Part shown: positions 24,229-32,439 of the stretch, in pieces
How the letters are laid out: every line of letters begins with the position of its first letter
Numbering within the stretch: the first letter of the stretch is position 1
From: Bifidobacterium breve
GTDB taxonomy: Bacteria > Actinomycetota > Thermoleophilia > Gaiellales > F1-60-MAGs149
NCBI GenBank assembly: GCA_945877865.1
Contig: CAMDVX010000004.1
Coordinates: 1 to 35,732 of the forward strand
Length of the DNA: 35,732 nt
Reading direction: 5' to 3'
Notes under the pieces: model-generated
What the model saw: the letters and a program-made list of their open reading frames with translations, nothing else
What the model was told of the DNA's origin: nothing
Databases searched by the model: none
Position numbers and translations under genes: made by a program

Positions 24229-25389
24229 CTACTCCAGCCCTTCGGTTGCCCGCTGCCACGAGCCGAAGGACGGCTTGCGCGCATCGTCCGCTCGACGCAA
24301 GCCAGTGGTGTACCACGCGCCAACCGGCTTATAGGGCATGTCGCGAATCAGAAACCACGACAATCGCTCTACCTGTGGCATCCGCCGGAAGCTGGCGATC
24401 GCCTGTGCGGCGAACCGCGCCTGCTTCGCAAAGGTCGTAACGAACTGCGTCTTGCCAGGGGTCTGCGTTGCCCAGCCAAACTCCGTGACCCAGATTGGGT
24501 ACCGGTGACGGAAGATCTGATTGGCCGCTGAGATGAAGGTCTGGAAGTTACCGACGCCAATGAAGCGGGGATTCGTGGTGCTTTGGCTGACACCGTCCTG
24601 CAGGCCGAGCCCGGGGCGACTGTTGTACGGGTGCATCGAGAGGACATCGAACCGCGCGCGGGCAGCGTGCAGTCCGCGGAGGAAATCGAGCGGCGTCATG
24701 CTTTTGGGACCGCCCTGCTTGTACATGGCGCCGGCCACGAAGGTCGGCTTGAACGGCATCACGGCATTGACCTCCCTGCGGAGCGCGGCCAGCAGGGTCG
24801 CGTAGTTGCGTGGGGCAACGGCACGTCCATGCATGAACTGCGGGCGGAACGCAAAGTACGCATTCGGCTCATTCCACGTCTCCCAAGAGACGACGCGCGG
24901 CAGCGGTTGGGTGGCGCCGGGTGGGATGTAGGTGCCGGAGTAGCGCAGCGCCGCAGCGGCCACGAAGTTACGCCAAGCCGCAACTCGTGGCATCTGAGCC
25001 TCAAGCGCGCCTCGGTTCCTGACTGCGGCTGCCCAGTCCGGAGTGCGCCAGACAGTGAACATGACGCGATCCTGGAGCCCGTGCTCCGCGGCGCCAATGA
25101 CGAACGCGTCGGTCGCTCCCCAGTGATAGGCCGGATCGGCAGGGTTGCGTTCTTCGTCTGGCCGCTCCGGTGCGATCACCTTCCACTGGACGTCCCAGCG
25201 CATGAAGCCGACGTTGAGGTCTGCCAGGTCCTGCCAGAACGCGCCCGGATTCTGCTCGGAGTAGGCGTTATCGAGGAACCCGACCTTTAGGCTTGCGTTC
25301 GCACCGGCAGCGGCGGGCAGCGCGAGGGCTGCAAGCGCGGCCAGCAGGACGGACAGCATGCGGACGCCGTGGAGGGTGGGTGCGTGCAT
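24229..25389 (-). CDS. Secreted clan GH-A glycoside hydrolase (paralogue 2)
   Basis: A 386-residue exported barrel protein. The signal peptide is MLSVLLAALAALALPAAAGA, preceded by MHAPTLHGVR. Catalytic residues match paralogue 1: Glu174 in WETWNEPN and Glu303 in WVTEFGW. The mature proteins align without gaps for about the first 230 residues, then differ by one small gap. ATG 25389 has GAGAGG 9 nt upstream. A strong hairpin follows the stop, so each copy is probably transcribed separately. Confidence 0.85.
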   Translation of the reverse strand: MHAPTLHGVRMLSVLLAALAALALPAAAGANASLKVGFLDNAYSEQNPGAFWQDLADLNVGFMRWDVQWKVIAPERPDEERNPADPAYHWGATDAFVIGAAEHGLQDRVMFTVWRTPDWAAAVRNRGALEAQMPRVAAWRNFVAAAALRYSGTYIPPGATQPLPRVVSWETWNEPNAYFAFRPQFMHGRAVAPRNYATLLAALRREVNAVMPFKPTFVAGAMYKQGGPKSMTPLDFLRGLHAARARFDVLSMHPYNSRPGLGLQDGVSQSTTNPRFIGVGNFQTFISAANQIFRHRYPIWVTEFGWATQTPGKTQFVTTFAKQARFAAQAIASFRRMPQVERLSWFLIRDMPYKPVGAWYTTGLRRADDARKPSFGSWQRATEGLE

Positions 25390-25482
25390 AAACGAACCTC
25401 TCAGTGCGGGGACAGTCGACCCATCGTGGCACACGCGGGGGACAGGCACGCGTGAAAAAGTGGTGGCGACGCAGCGACTTGG

Positions 25483-25488
25483 TAGGGT
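25483..25488 (+). promoter_or_regulatory. -10 box of the nicotinamidase-ribokinase operon
   Basis: TAGGGT lies 8 nt before the ATG at 25497, so the transcript would carry almost no leader; no Shine-Dalgarno is present. Confidence 0.35.
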
Positions 25489-25496
25489 TACGCACT

Positions 25497-26066
25497 ATGG
25501 AGCATGTTGCCAAGCCCGCCGTGATCGTCGCGGACATGCTTGTGGACTTCGTCTCGGGCGCGCTCGCGAACCCCGCTTCGCAGGCGACGATCGCGCCGAC
25601 CGGTCGGCTGCTGGAGGGCGCGCGCGAGCGAGGCTGGCTCGTCTGCTACGTCAATGACGCCCACCTTCCCGGAGACAGCGAGGAGCGGATCTGGGGCGCG
25701 CATGCCATGGCGGGATCGGCCGGTGCGCAGGTCATTCCAGAGCTTCGGCCACAGCCGGGCGACGTCGAATTTCGCAAACGCTACTACTCCGGTTTTCATG
25801 AGACAGGCCTCGACATGTACCTGCGGCAGCACGGCGTCGACTGCGTGATCCTGACCGGTCAGCACGCCCACATCTGCGTGCAGCACACGGCGGGCTCAGC
25901 CTTCATCGCGGGCTACCGCATCGTGCTCGCCGAAGACTGTATTTCCGCTTTTACTCCTGATGATCAGGCTGCCGGCATCGCCTACATGGAGCAGATGTAC
26001 GGCGCGGTCACGCTGAACGTCGATCGCGTCCTGGTCGACGGATTCGTCGCCGACGCGGCTCGCTGA
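25497..26066 (+). CDS. Isochorismatase-superfamily hydrolase, possible nicotinamidase
   Basis: Cysteine hydrolase of 189 residues. The superfamily triad is present: Asp13 (VADMLVDF), Lys94 (FRKRYYSGF) and Cys127 (GQHAHICVQHT). VNDAHLPGD and WGAHA supply Asp54, His56 and His69, resembling the metal ligands of nicotinamidases (nicotinamide to nicotinate and ammonia). The superfamily also holds other amidases, so nicotinamidase is the preferred but not certain reaction. The stop overlaps the ribokinase start by one base (TGATG). Confidence 0.8.
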   Translation: MEHVAKPAVIVADMLVDFVSGALANPASQATIAPTGRLLEGARERGWLVCYVNDAHLPGDSEERIWGAHAMAGSAGAQVIPELRPQPGDVEFRKRYYSGFHETGLDMYLRQHGVDCVILTGQHAHICVQHTAGSAFIAGYRIVLAEDCISAFTPDDQAAGIAYMEQMYGAVTLNVDRVLVDGFVADAAR

Positions 26067-26920
26067 TGCCCGAGGCGGGCCTCGTCGTCGTCGTGGGTTC
26101 AATCAACGTCGACCTCGTCGCGACCGCCGATCGGCTGCCGCAAGCCGGTGAGACCGTCCTCGCCGGCGGCTTCGCCCGCCACGGCGGTGGCAAGGGGGCT
26201 AACCAGGCGGTGGCAGTCGTGCGGGCTGGCGCAGCGGCTCGGCTCGTCGGCTGCGTCGGCGAGGATGCCGAGGGGCGTGCGGCGATCGACGAGCTTGCTG
26301 GCCTCGGTGTCGACGTCGGCCTCGTTGCTCGCACTGGTGCCGCAGCCACGGGCGTTGCGCTCATCGTCGTCGACGCCGCTGGCCGCAACCAGATCGTCGT
26401 TGCCCCGGGAGCCAATCTGCTCGTTGAGGCCTTTTCGGAGGCGGCGCTGGCAGGTGGCCCGGGCGTTCTGCTGCTCTCCTTCGAGGTTGGCGACGCCGTG
26501 CTCTGCGATGCCGCCGAGGCAGCGCTCGCCGCCGGCTGGCTGATCGTGGTCAACCCGGCGCCCGCTCGCCCGCTGCCGGAGCGGCTGCGCGCCTGCCACC
26601 CGATCCTGATCCCCAACGAGCATGAGGCCGCACTGCTGACCGGGATTGACGATCCGGCACAGGCAGCGCTCGCGCTGACGGAGCAGACCCACGCAGCGGT
26701 CATCGTTTCCCTCGGCGCCGATGGTGCGCTCGTGGCCGACGATGCTGGCATCTCCGTCTTCTCCGCGGTCGCAGTTGACGTCGTCGACACCACGGGCGCC
26801 GGGGACTGCCTCTGCGGCACCTTCGCTGCCCGTCTCGCCGCAGGGCACGACCTCTCTGCTGCGCTCTGCGACGCGCTCGAAGCCGCCACGGCGAGCACGC
26901 GCCTGCCCGGTGCTAGGTGA
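26066..26920 (+). CDS. rbsK: Ribokinase (PfkB family)
   Basis: A 284-residue PfkB-family kinase; ribokinases phosphorylate D-ribose at O5 with ATP. VGSINVDLV opens the protein. GGKGANQA (41-48) is the first signature; DTTGAGDCLCGTF (241-253) is the second, with catalytic base Asp247. The N-terminal pattern and GGKGANQA are typical of ribokinase rather than fructokinase. It is slightly shorter than the common 300-310 residues, the C-terminus being trimmed. It starts on the last base of the hydrolase stop and overlaps the convergent sulfite-oxidase gene by 8 bp. Confidence 0.88.
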   Translation: MPEAGLVVVVGSINVDLVATADRLPQAGETVLAGGFARHGGGKGANQAVAVVRAGAAARLVGCVGEDAEGRAAIDELAGLGVDVGLVARTGAAATGVALIVVDAAGRNQIVVAPGANLLVEAFSEAALAGGPGVLLLSFEVGDAVLCDAAEAALAAGWLIVVNPAPARPLPERLRACHPILIPNEHEAALLTGIDDPAQAALALTEQTHAAVIVSLGADGALVADDAGISVFSAVAVDVVDTTGAGDCLCGTFAARLAAGHDLSAALCDALEAATASTRLPGAR

Positions 26921-27938
26921 CCGTGACCTCAAAGGCACGCACCGAAGACACGCAGTAGCCGCGCTCATTCCAAGGGGTGTGCGGTGGCTGCTGGTGGCCG
27001 CTCCGATCCGTCGCGCGCGAGCGCAGGACGTGTGTGCCCGCAGCGAGCTCAAGGCTGATCGAGAACCGGGTCGGTGCGTGCAGCCCGGGGCCGGGATCAA
27101 TCCTGGCTGCACGCCAAGGCTGATCGGCGACCTGCACCTCAACGCTCTGCACGCCACCACGCCCGCCCCACGCGAGGCCAGTGATCGGAACCAATCCGGA
27201 GGCCGAGCTTGCCGCACCTGGCGGGACGATCAGCGAGTGGATCGGAAGCACGCTCAGCTCGCGACCAGGCCCAGCATCACCGTCCTCACGCACCCGGTAA
27301 TCGACTGCTTGGAAGTACCCAGCGAACGGGCCTGCGATCAGCTCGATCCGCGCTAGCCACTTGACGGACGAAACCGCGAACCAGCCAGGCACGACCGCGC
27401 GGACGGGAGCACCGTGCTCAGGCTCGAGGCCGCGGCCGTTCATCTCCCACGCCAGCACGATCTGGCGAATGACGGGATCCCGCAGCGGAAGTGCGCGCGC
27501 GAACGGTTCGCTGGCCACACGTCCCTCCACAGCCCCCTCGTCCCGACCGATCAGCACCAGATGCGTAGCGGTTGGAAGCGGACGCACGATGTCCAGCAGG
27601 TCCGCGAGCTGTCCGCCGGCCCAGCGCGCGTGGCTGATGGCACCGAGGCCCCACGGTACGCCCGGCGCGGGAGGATCCAGCTCGAGCCGGCGGTGGCCAG
27701 CACACTCCAGCGTGACGTGCGTCGAGATATGCGACAGCTTGCGGAGATCGCTGAGGGTCCAGCGGAGCGGGCGGTGAACGAGCCCGCCGACCTCAAGCAC
27801 GTAGTCGTCGCGGCTAAGCGATGGCGTGCCGAAGTGGCTGCGGATGAAGTGCTGGCCGACAGGGACGACGTCGGCCAGCAGCGAGGTGAGCGGTGCCGGT
27901 CGGCAGTCGGGGCTCAGTTCAGCGGAGACATGATCCAT
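26913..27938 (-). CDS. Molybdopterin-dependent sulfite-oxidase-family enzyme
   Basis: A 341-residue oxidoreductase of the sulfite oxidase/YedY superfamily. VTLECAGHRR contains the molybdenum-ligand Cys79; EHGAPVRAVVPGWFAVSSVKWL is the family block that follows. The C-terminal about 100 residues form the Ig-like dimerisation domain seen in sulfite oxidases (WGGRGGVQSVEVQV, then RSRATDRSGHQQP). No Tat or Sec signal is visible, so a cytoplasmic location is likely unless export is by a partner. The substrate may be sulfite or another S- or N-oxide. Start ATG 27938 has AGAGG 6 nt upstream. Confidence 0.88.
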   Translation of the reverse strand: MDHVSAELSPDCRPAPLTSLLADVVPVGQHFIRSHFGTPSLSRDDYVLEVGGLVHRPLRWTLSDLRKLSHISTHVTLECAGHRRLELDPPAPGVPWGLGAISHARWAGGQLADLLDIVRPLPTATHLVLIGRDEGAVEGRVASEPFARALPLRDPVIRQIVLAWEMNGRGLEPEHGAPVRAVVPGWFAVSSVKWLARIELIAGPFAGYFQAVDYRVREDGDAGPGRELSVLPIHSLIVPPGAASSASGLVPITGLAWGGRGGVQSVEVQVADQPWRAARIDPGPGLHAPTRFSISLELAAGTHVLRSRATDRSGHQQPPHTPWNERGYCVSSVRAFEVTVT

Positions 27939-28270
27939 GCGAGTCCTCTAAGGGCGGTAACGGTAGGTCTGGCAGGTCGATCATGGTCCTCGGCCACCTT
28001 GGCGACACGATAGCGCGAGGGCCGCGTCAGCCACGGGCGGGCAGGCTACCGGACCACGCGCGACCCTCCGACTCGGCGAAGCTCCTGCTGACCATGGCCA
28101 GTGCGATGCTGACGCCGAGGCCAGTAGTCACCCGTGCGGCTGCGGCAACCTGTCAGCCAATCGGTGCGTTTCTTCCGGTGCCCAGACTGCTCGTGCCGTG
28201 CCTACCTGTTCCCCGAGGCCAACCGAGAAGCCCCCCTCCCGCGTCCATGCTGGACAGACGCGACGGTGGA
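27939..28270. other. 332-bp intergenic region, nothing convincing
   Basis: Lies between the start of the sulfite-oxidase-type gene and the stop of the ABC permease gene. It should hold the promoter of the former. A short plus-strand frame containing FFRCPDCSCRAYLF is visible but runs into antisense of the permease and is not supported. Confidence 0.5.
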
Positions 28271-29011
28271 TCAGGCTTCAGCGCGCGTCGCGCGAAACAG
28301 GCCGACGGCGAGAAACGCGCCAACCCAGATTGCGAGCGCGAGCAGCGCGACCCCGAGGCTGCCGGACCCTCCACCGAGCACGCGCTCCGTGGCCTGCGGC
28401 AGCATCCAACTCTCTAACGCGGGGACGAGGAGGGTGATCGCCGAGACGACGTTGAGCCCAATCAGGTTGAGACCAAGCGCGATTGCGATGGCGGCGCCGA
28501 CCGAGCGGAAGGCGCTGCCGATGCCGTAGGCGATCAGCGCGTAGACGCCGCACTCAACGGCGATGACGAGCAGCGCCTGCAGCACGTCGCCAATAGCAAT
28601 CGCGTCGCCGCTGCTCGGCAGGATCAGCGCCGCGAGGATCAGCAGCACGAGCGCCGGCAGGGCGATGCCGATCGAGGCAACGAGAACGACGGGTATCCGC
28701 ACGAGAAACAGGCGCAGCCGGGAGAAGCCCGTCAGCAGGATGTAGCGCAACGTACCGTTGGCCGAGTCTTCCGCGCCAACGATGGCGCCGATCAAGGTGC
28801 CGAAGATCATCGTGACGAGGCTGATCAGGTTGACAGCATCCAGCAGCGCTGTGCCACCAACGGCGGGGTGTTCAAACGGATCGCGCTCGTGCAGGATGAC
28901 CATGACGGCTGTGACGAGGAGCACGATGCCGATCGGCACGAGCAGCCCTGACAGCATCAGCCCTCGGCGCCGGGTCAGGCGGCTGATGTCGGCGAGCGCG
29001 ACGGCAATCAC
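28271..29011 (-). CDS. ABC-2 type transporter permease
   Basis: A 246-residue membrane protein with six hydrophobic segments. A large extracytoplasmic loop (HERDPFEHPAVGGTALLD) follows the first helix, the layout of ABC-2 permeases. VGAEDSANGTLRYILLTGFSR matches the conserved cytoplasmic coupling segment of such proteins. The GTG start at 29011 overlaps the ATPase stop in GTGA. It forms an export system with the ATPase; the substrate is unknown (drug, lipid or peptide). Confidence 0.87.
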   Translation of the reverse strand: MIAVALADISRLTRRRGLMLSGLLVPIGIVLLVTAVMVILHERDPFEHPAVGGTALLDAVNLISLVTMIFGTLIGAIVGAEDSANGTLRYILLTGFSRLRLFLVRIPVVLVASIGIALPALVLLILAALILPSSGDAIAIGDVLQALLVIAVECGVYALIAYGIGSAFRSVGAAIAIALGLNLIGLNVVSAITLLVPALESWMLPQATERVLGGGSGSLGVALLALAIWVGAFLAVGLFRATRAEA

Positions 29012-29937
29012 GCGACGCTCGCCTCGTGGACGATGCTGAGGTAGCGGTCCTCAAGCGACTCCTGGCTCGGCTCAAGGCGGCTCACGCCGATCCCTGCCGT
29101 GACCAGCTCGCGGTTGAGCGCCGCCCGGATCTCTGGCGTGTCCGACGTTAAGTCGATGACGATGCTGCCGTCGGCGGCAGGGATCGCGCTGCGGACGCCG
29201 TGGTGGGCGGAGAGCAGCGCCGTGGTCCGCGCGGCATCGTCGGTCTCGATCACGAGCGACGATGCTCCTTCAGCAATGAGGCTCGCGAGGGTGCCCGAGG
29301 TGACGACCTTACCTTGATGGATGATCGCAAGGTCGTCGCAGATCTTCTCGATCTCGTCGAGCAGGTGTGATGACACGAAGACCGCGCGCCCGTCTTGCTC
29401 GACGAGGCTGCGGATCAGGTGACGGAAGTCGGCCACTCCGTCCGGATCGAGGCCATTGGTCGGCTCGTCGAGCACGAGCAGCTCGGGGTCGTTGAGCAAC
29501 GCACGGGCTACGCCGAGCCGCTGCCGCATGCCGAGGGAGTACTTCGCGACGCGATCGTCGGCGCGCTCGACGAGCTGCACGCGCTCGAGCAGCGCGGGAA
29601 TCCGCTCGCTTGCGCCCGCGCCAACGAGTGCTGCCCAGAGCGCGAGATTCTGGCGCCCAGTCAGGTACCCGTAGAAACGAGGCTCCTCCACGATCGCGCC
29701 AATGCGCGAGAGCGCCTGAGTGGGAGCATCAGCAATGTCGTAGCCGCGCATCACGATGCGGCCGCTGGTCGGTCGTGCCAAGCCGAGCATGCAGCGGATG
29801 ATGGTGGTCTTCCCTGCTCCGTTTGGGCCCAGGAAGCCAAAGCACCGTCCGGGCTGGACCTCAAGGGTCACGTTATCCAGCGCCGTCCGGCCGCCGAAAC
29901 GACGTGTTACGCCCTCGCAGCTGATGATCGGCTCCAT
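29008..29937 (-). CDS. ABC transporter ATP-binding protein
   Basis: A 309-residue ATPase of the DrrA/CcmA-like exporter group. The Walker A is GPNGAGKTT (37-45), the signature SLGMRQR (134-140), and Walker B LLVLDEPTNGLDP (153-165), with switch His in VSSHLLDE. A C-terminal about 80-residue extension follows. I chose ATG 29937 (MEPIISCEGVTRRFGG) because the longer frame to 30276 overlaps xseB. An AGGA with 9-nt spacing and a TAGGAT box 8 nt before the ATG are both visible. It lies 29 nt after the xseB stop. Confidence 0.93.
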   Translation of the reverse strand: MEPIISCEGVTRRFGGRTALDNVTLEVQPGRCFGFLGPNGAGKTTIIRCMLGLARPTSGRIVMRGYDIADAPTQALSRIGAIVEEPRFYGYLTGRQNLALWAALVGAGASERIPALLERVQLVERADDRVAKYSLGMRQRLGVARALLNDPELLVLDEPTNGLDPDGVADFRHLIRSLVEQDGRAVFVSSHLLDEIEKICDDLAIIHQGKVVTSGTLASLIAEGASSLVIETDDAARTTALLSAHHGVRSAIPAADGSIVIDLTSDTPEIRAALNRELVTAGIGVSRLEPSQESLEDRYLSIVHEASVA

Positions 29938-29966
29938 CAGCCCGAATCCTACGGCATAGGGCGCTG

Positions 29967-30218
29967 CTACGTGGTGAGGGCGGGCCCGTCTGAGGGACGA
30001 TCGATGACGAACTCCATCAGCCCACGTCCCGCTTCGATCTCCTGCAGATCGCTCTCGGCCGTCTCCAAGTAGGCGCGCAGCGCCTGCTCCAGGCCCTTGC
30101 CCTCTCGGAGGAGCGCGATCGTGACCTCGACGCTTAGCTCGGCCTGACCGAGGCGCTCGGCGATGGCTTCGAGGCGGGCGAGCCCAGCCTCGAACGACAC
30201 GTGCTGCGGTTCGCTCAT
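29967..30218 (-). CDS. xseB: Exodeoxyribonuclease VII small subunit
   Basis: An 83-residue subunit of exonuclease VII, which degrades single-stranded DNA from both ends. The conserved core VSFEAGLARLEAIAERLG and the helix with LREGKGLEQALRAYLETAE are typical. The ATG at 30218 overlaps the xseA stop in ATGA, so the two subunits are coupled in translation. Confidence 0.93.
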   Translation of the reverse strand: MSEPQHVSFEAGLARLEAIAERLGQAELSVEVTIALLREGKGLEQALRAYLETAESDLQEIEAGRGLMEFVIDRPSDGPALTT

Positions 30219-31564
30219 TGTGCAGACTCCTGCTCGTCGGGATGCGTGGCGTTGCTGACAGCGTCGATGGTGCCACCCTTGAGCAGAATGGCGAGCGCCT
30301 GCCCCGGCGCCACGTCAGCGATGCTGGTGATCAGCGAGCCATCGGCTCGCCGCACGAGGGCAAATCCACGCTCGCGCCAGTCGCGGGCGCGAATCAGGTT
30401 GAGCGTCGCCTCCACGGTCGCCGTACGGGTCGCCGTCGCATGACGCACGCCAGCGGTGGCAAGCGCCAGCCGTTCGCGGGGCACGTCGAGCGTGGTGGGG
30501 CGGGGCAGCAGGCCGAACGCCCGCTGGAGCGCTGCTGCGCAGTGGGTGATGCGAAGCGACGGCGGTGCGATGGTCGTCGACTGGGCATGCACGACGCGTT
30601 GGCCCGCAAGGTCGACGCGACGGAGACGGGCCAGCAGTGCAGCCTGCCCGGCCGGCCGCATCGCCGACCGGTCGATCCGGGCACAGAGAGCCACGAGAAC
30701 GCCGGCTGTGATGCCCATCAGCTCATCGGCGCGGCGGTCGATGCGCTCGGCAAGCTCGGTAGCGCTCGGCACGACGCGCTCGGCCGCGCGGGCCGGCACC
30801 TCAGCCGCGGCGCTCGCGACGTGGTCACAGTTCGGCCGCTGCTTGGTGTGCCCGATCGACGTCACGACCGGCGTGCGCAGCGCGGCGATCGCACGGCAGA
30901 GGCGCTCGTCTGAGAACGGCAGCAGATCCTCAACGCTTCCGCCACCGCGGGCGAGCACGATCACGTCGACCTCGGGCTCACCGTCGAGGCGGGCGAGCGC
31001 GTCGATCAGCTCGGGCACCGCATGAACTCCTTGGACCAGCGAGTAGGCGACGGCGATGCGCGTTGGCGGAAAACGGTCGCGAAGCGCCCGCACCACGTCT
31101 GCCTCAGCATCGGAGCCTCGACCAGTGACGAGGCCAACTCGGCGGGGAAAGCGGGGGAGCGGCGGCTTGCGCTCCGTGTCGGTCAACCCCTCGGCGATCA
31201 GCTGGGTCAGCGTCTCGCGCACGCGACGCAGCAGCTCGCCCTCACCGGCCGCGCGGATCGCGTTGACGTCGAGCGAGATCGATCCGTTCTTGGCGTAGGT
31301 GCGGATCTTCGTGTAGCGCGCTTGGATCAGCTGGCCTTCGGCCGGGAGGTCGGCGATTCGCGCCGCGTTGGCCTTCCAGATGACGCACTTGACGACGGCC
31401 TCACCGTCGCTGAGGTCGAGGTAGACGTGCCCGGACGAGGCGCGGAAGCACTTCTGGACCTCGGCCTCGACGATGCCCCCACCGAGCTCGCCGAGCGCTC
31501 CCTCGATGCGGCGCCAGATTGCGCTCGGCGATTCGGCGACGGCCTCGGTGGACTGGACCTCCAC
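30215..31564 (-). CDS. xseA: Exodeoxyribonuclease VII large subunit, variant active-site motif
   Basis: A 449-residue catalytic subunit. An OB-fold ssDNA-binding domain spans about residues 15-105; the catalytic domain follows, then a long helical region. Asp156 (EADVVRAL), Arg206 (LARGGGSVEDL) and His239 (SIGH) correspond in register to E. coli Asp155, Arg205 and His238. The next family residue, Asp241 of the usual GHETD, is replaced: here the motif reads GHTKQRPNCDHVAS, so Gln242 stands in its place and VAD becomes VAS. The GTG start at 31564 is 4 nt after the stop of the DsbA-like gene. Confidence 0.92.
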   Translation of the reverse strand: MEVQSTEAVAESPSAIWRRIEGALGELGGGIVEAEVQKCFRASSGHVYLDLSDGEAVVKCVIWKANAARIADLPAEGQLIQARYTKIRTYAKNGSISLDVNAIRAAGEGELLRRVRETLTQLIAEGLTDTERKPPLPRFPRRVGLVTGRGSDAEADVVRALRDRFPPTRIAVAYSLVQGVHAVPELIDALARLDGEPEVDVIVLARGGGSVEDLLPFSDERLCRAIAALRTPVVTSIGHTKQRPNCDHVASAAAEVPARAAERVVPSATELAERIDRRADELMGITAGVLVALCARIDRSAMRPAGQAALLARLRRVDLAGQRVVHAQSTTIAPPSLRITHCAAALQRAFGLLPRPTTLDVPRERLALATAGVRHATATRTATVEATLNLIRARDWRERGFALVRRADGSLITSIADVAPGQALAILLKGGTIDAVSNATHPDEQESAQ

Positions 31565-31568
31565 GCGT

Positions 31569-32342
31569 TTACGAAACTTCCTTGACGGCTTTGGTGATCG
31601 TCTCAGTCGTCGGAATCGCGCCGCTCAGGACCTTCTCGCCCTTGGGGCCAGTGATGATGAACGACGGGGTGCCGCCGAAGCTGCGCTGAGCAGCGATGAC
31701 CTGAACGTCTTGGATCGCCGGGCTCCACAGCGCCTCATCCTGCCGCGCCTTCTGGAAGGCGGGCAGATCAAGGCCAAGCGCCTTGGCCACGCCGTCGACG
31801 TACGCATCCGTCGCATAGTCCGTCGACTCGTCCTGCTGGTTGATGTACCAGAGGTCGGAGTACTGGTAGAGCATGTCCTGCTCGCGGGCAGCGATACCGG
31901 CCTCGGCGGCGAGCACGGAGTCGGTGCCGAGGATCGGCCACAGCTGGAACTCATACTTCGCCTTGCCCGTCCTGATCAGCTTCTCGACGATGGCTGGGAA
32001 GTAGTCAAGCTCGAACTTTTGACAGGCCGGGCAGCGGAGGTCCGCAAACTCAGTGATCGTGACCGTCGCGTTAGGGTCACCGAGAATCGCGCCATCCTGG
32101 GGAATGCCCTTGAAGCGCTTCGCGACCTCGTCGACGCCCTTGAGCTTGCCGGCCGCCACCTGTGCAGCGTCAGACCCTCCACCGCTAGCGTCGTTGCCTG
32201 ACCGCTGCGAGAGGTAGATCAGGCCGCCAGCGACGACAATTGCCACGAGGGCGCCGATCCCCCCAATCATCCAGAGGCTACGGCGCGGCGCCTTGGCGGG
32301 TGCCTTCTTCGCCGGTGGGGGGGTTTTCGCTCGGTCGGCCAT
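31569..32342 (-). CDS. Membrane-anchored DsbA-like thiol:disulfide oxidoreductase
   Basis: A 257-residue protein of the Thioredoxin_4/DsbA-like group. A Lys/Pro/Ala-rich cytoplasmic tail (1-22) and one membrane helix (about 24-45) precede an extracytoplasmic thioredoxin fold. The redox motif is CPAC (Cys104, Cys107) in FADLRCPACQKFE, and the cis-proline is in FGGTPSFII. It probably forms disulfides in exported proteins, several of which in this window contain paired cysteines. Start ATG 32342 has GAGGA 8 nt upstream; the frame open to 32402 adds non-family residues. First gene of a likely operon with xseA and xseB. Confidence 0.88.
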   Translation of the reverse strand: MADRAKTPPPAKKAPAKAPRRSLWMIGGIGALVAIVVAGGLIYLSQRSGNDASGGGSDAAQVAAGKLKGVDEVAKRFKGIPQDGAILGDPNATVTITEFADLRCPACQKFELDYFPAIVEKLIRTGKAKYEFQLWPILGTDSVLAAEAGIAAREQDMLYQYSDLWYINQQDESTDYATDAYVDGVAKALGLDLPAFQKARQDEALWSPAIQDVQVIAAQRSFGGTPSFIITGPKGEKVLSGAIPTTETITKAVKEVS

Positions 32343-32376
32343 GTGATGATCCTCGTCGGTCGTGCGGTCTGCACGA

Positions 32377-32382
32377 ATCCTA
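32377..32382 (-). promoter_or_regulatory. -10 box of the DsbA-like/xseAB operon
   Basis: TAGGAT on the minus strand, giving a leader of about 28 nt that includes the ribosome binding site. The -35 is not clear. Confidence 0.35.
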
Positions 32383-32387
32383 GCGGT

Positions 32388-32428
32388 CGCGACGAGCGAC
32401 ACCGCACCGTCGGGTGCCGCTCGTCGCG
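32388..32428 (-). terminator. Terminator hairpin after the aldolase gene
   Basis: CGCGACGAGCG (32388-32398) pairs with CGCTCGTCGCG (32418-32428), an 11-bp perfect stem; CACC/GGTG pair inside the loop. It lies just past the aldolase stop and separates it from the DsbA-like gene. No T-tract. Confidence 0.7.
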
Positions 32429-32439
32429 CGCACGTAGCG

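Noticed and set aside
28134-28529. A plus-strand frame with a CPDCSC zinc-ribbon-like motif
   Set aside because: Most of it is antisense to the ABC permease, and there is no start signal or ribosome binding site; the motif is probably chance.
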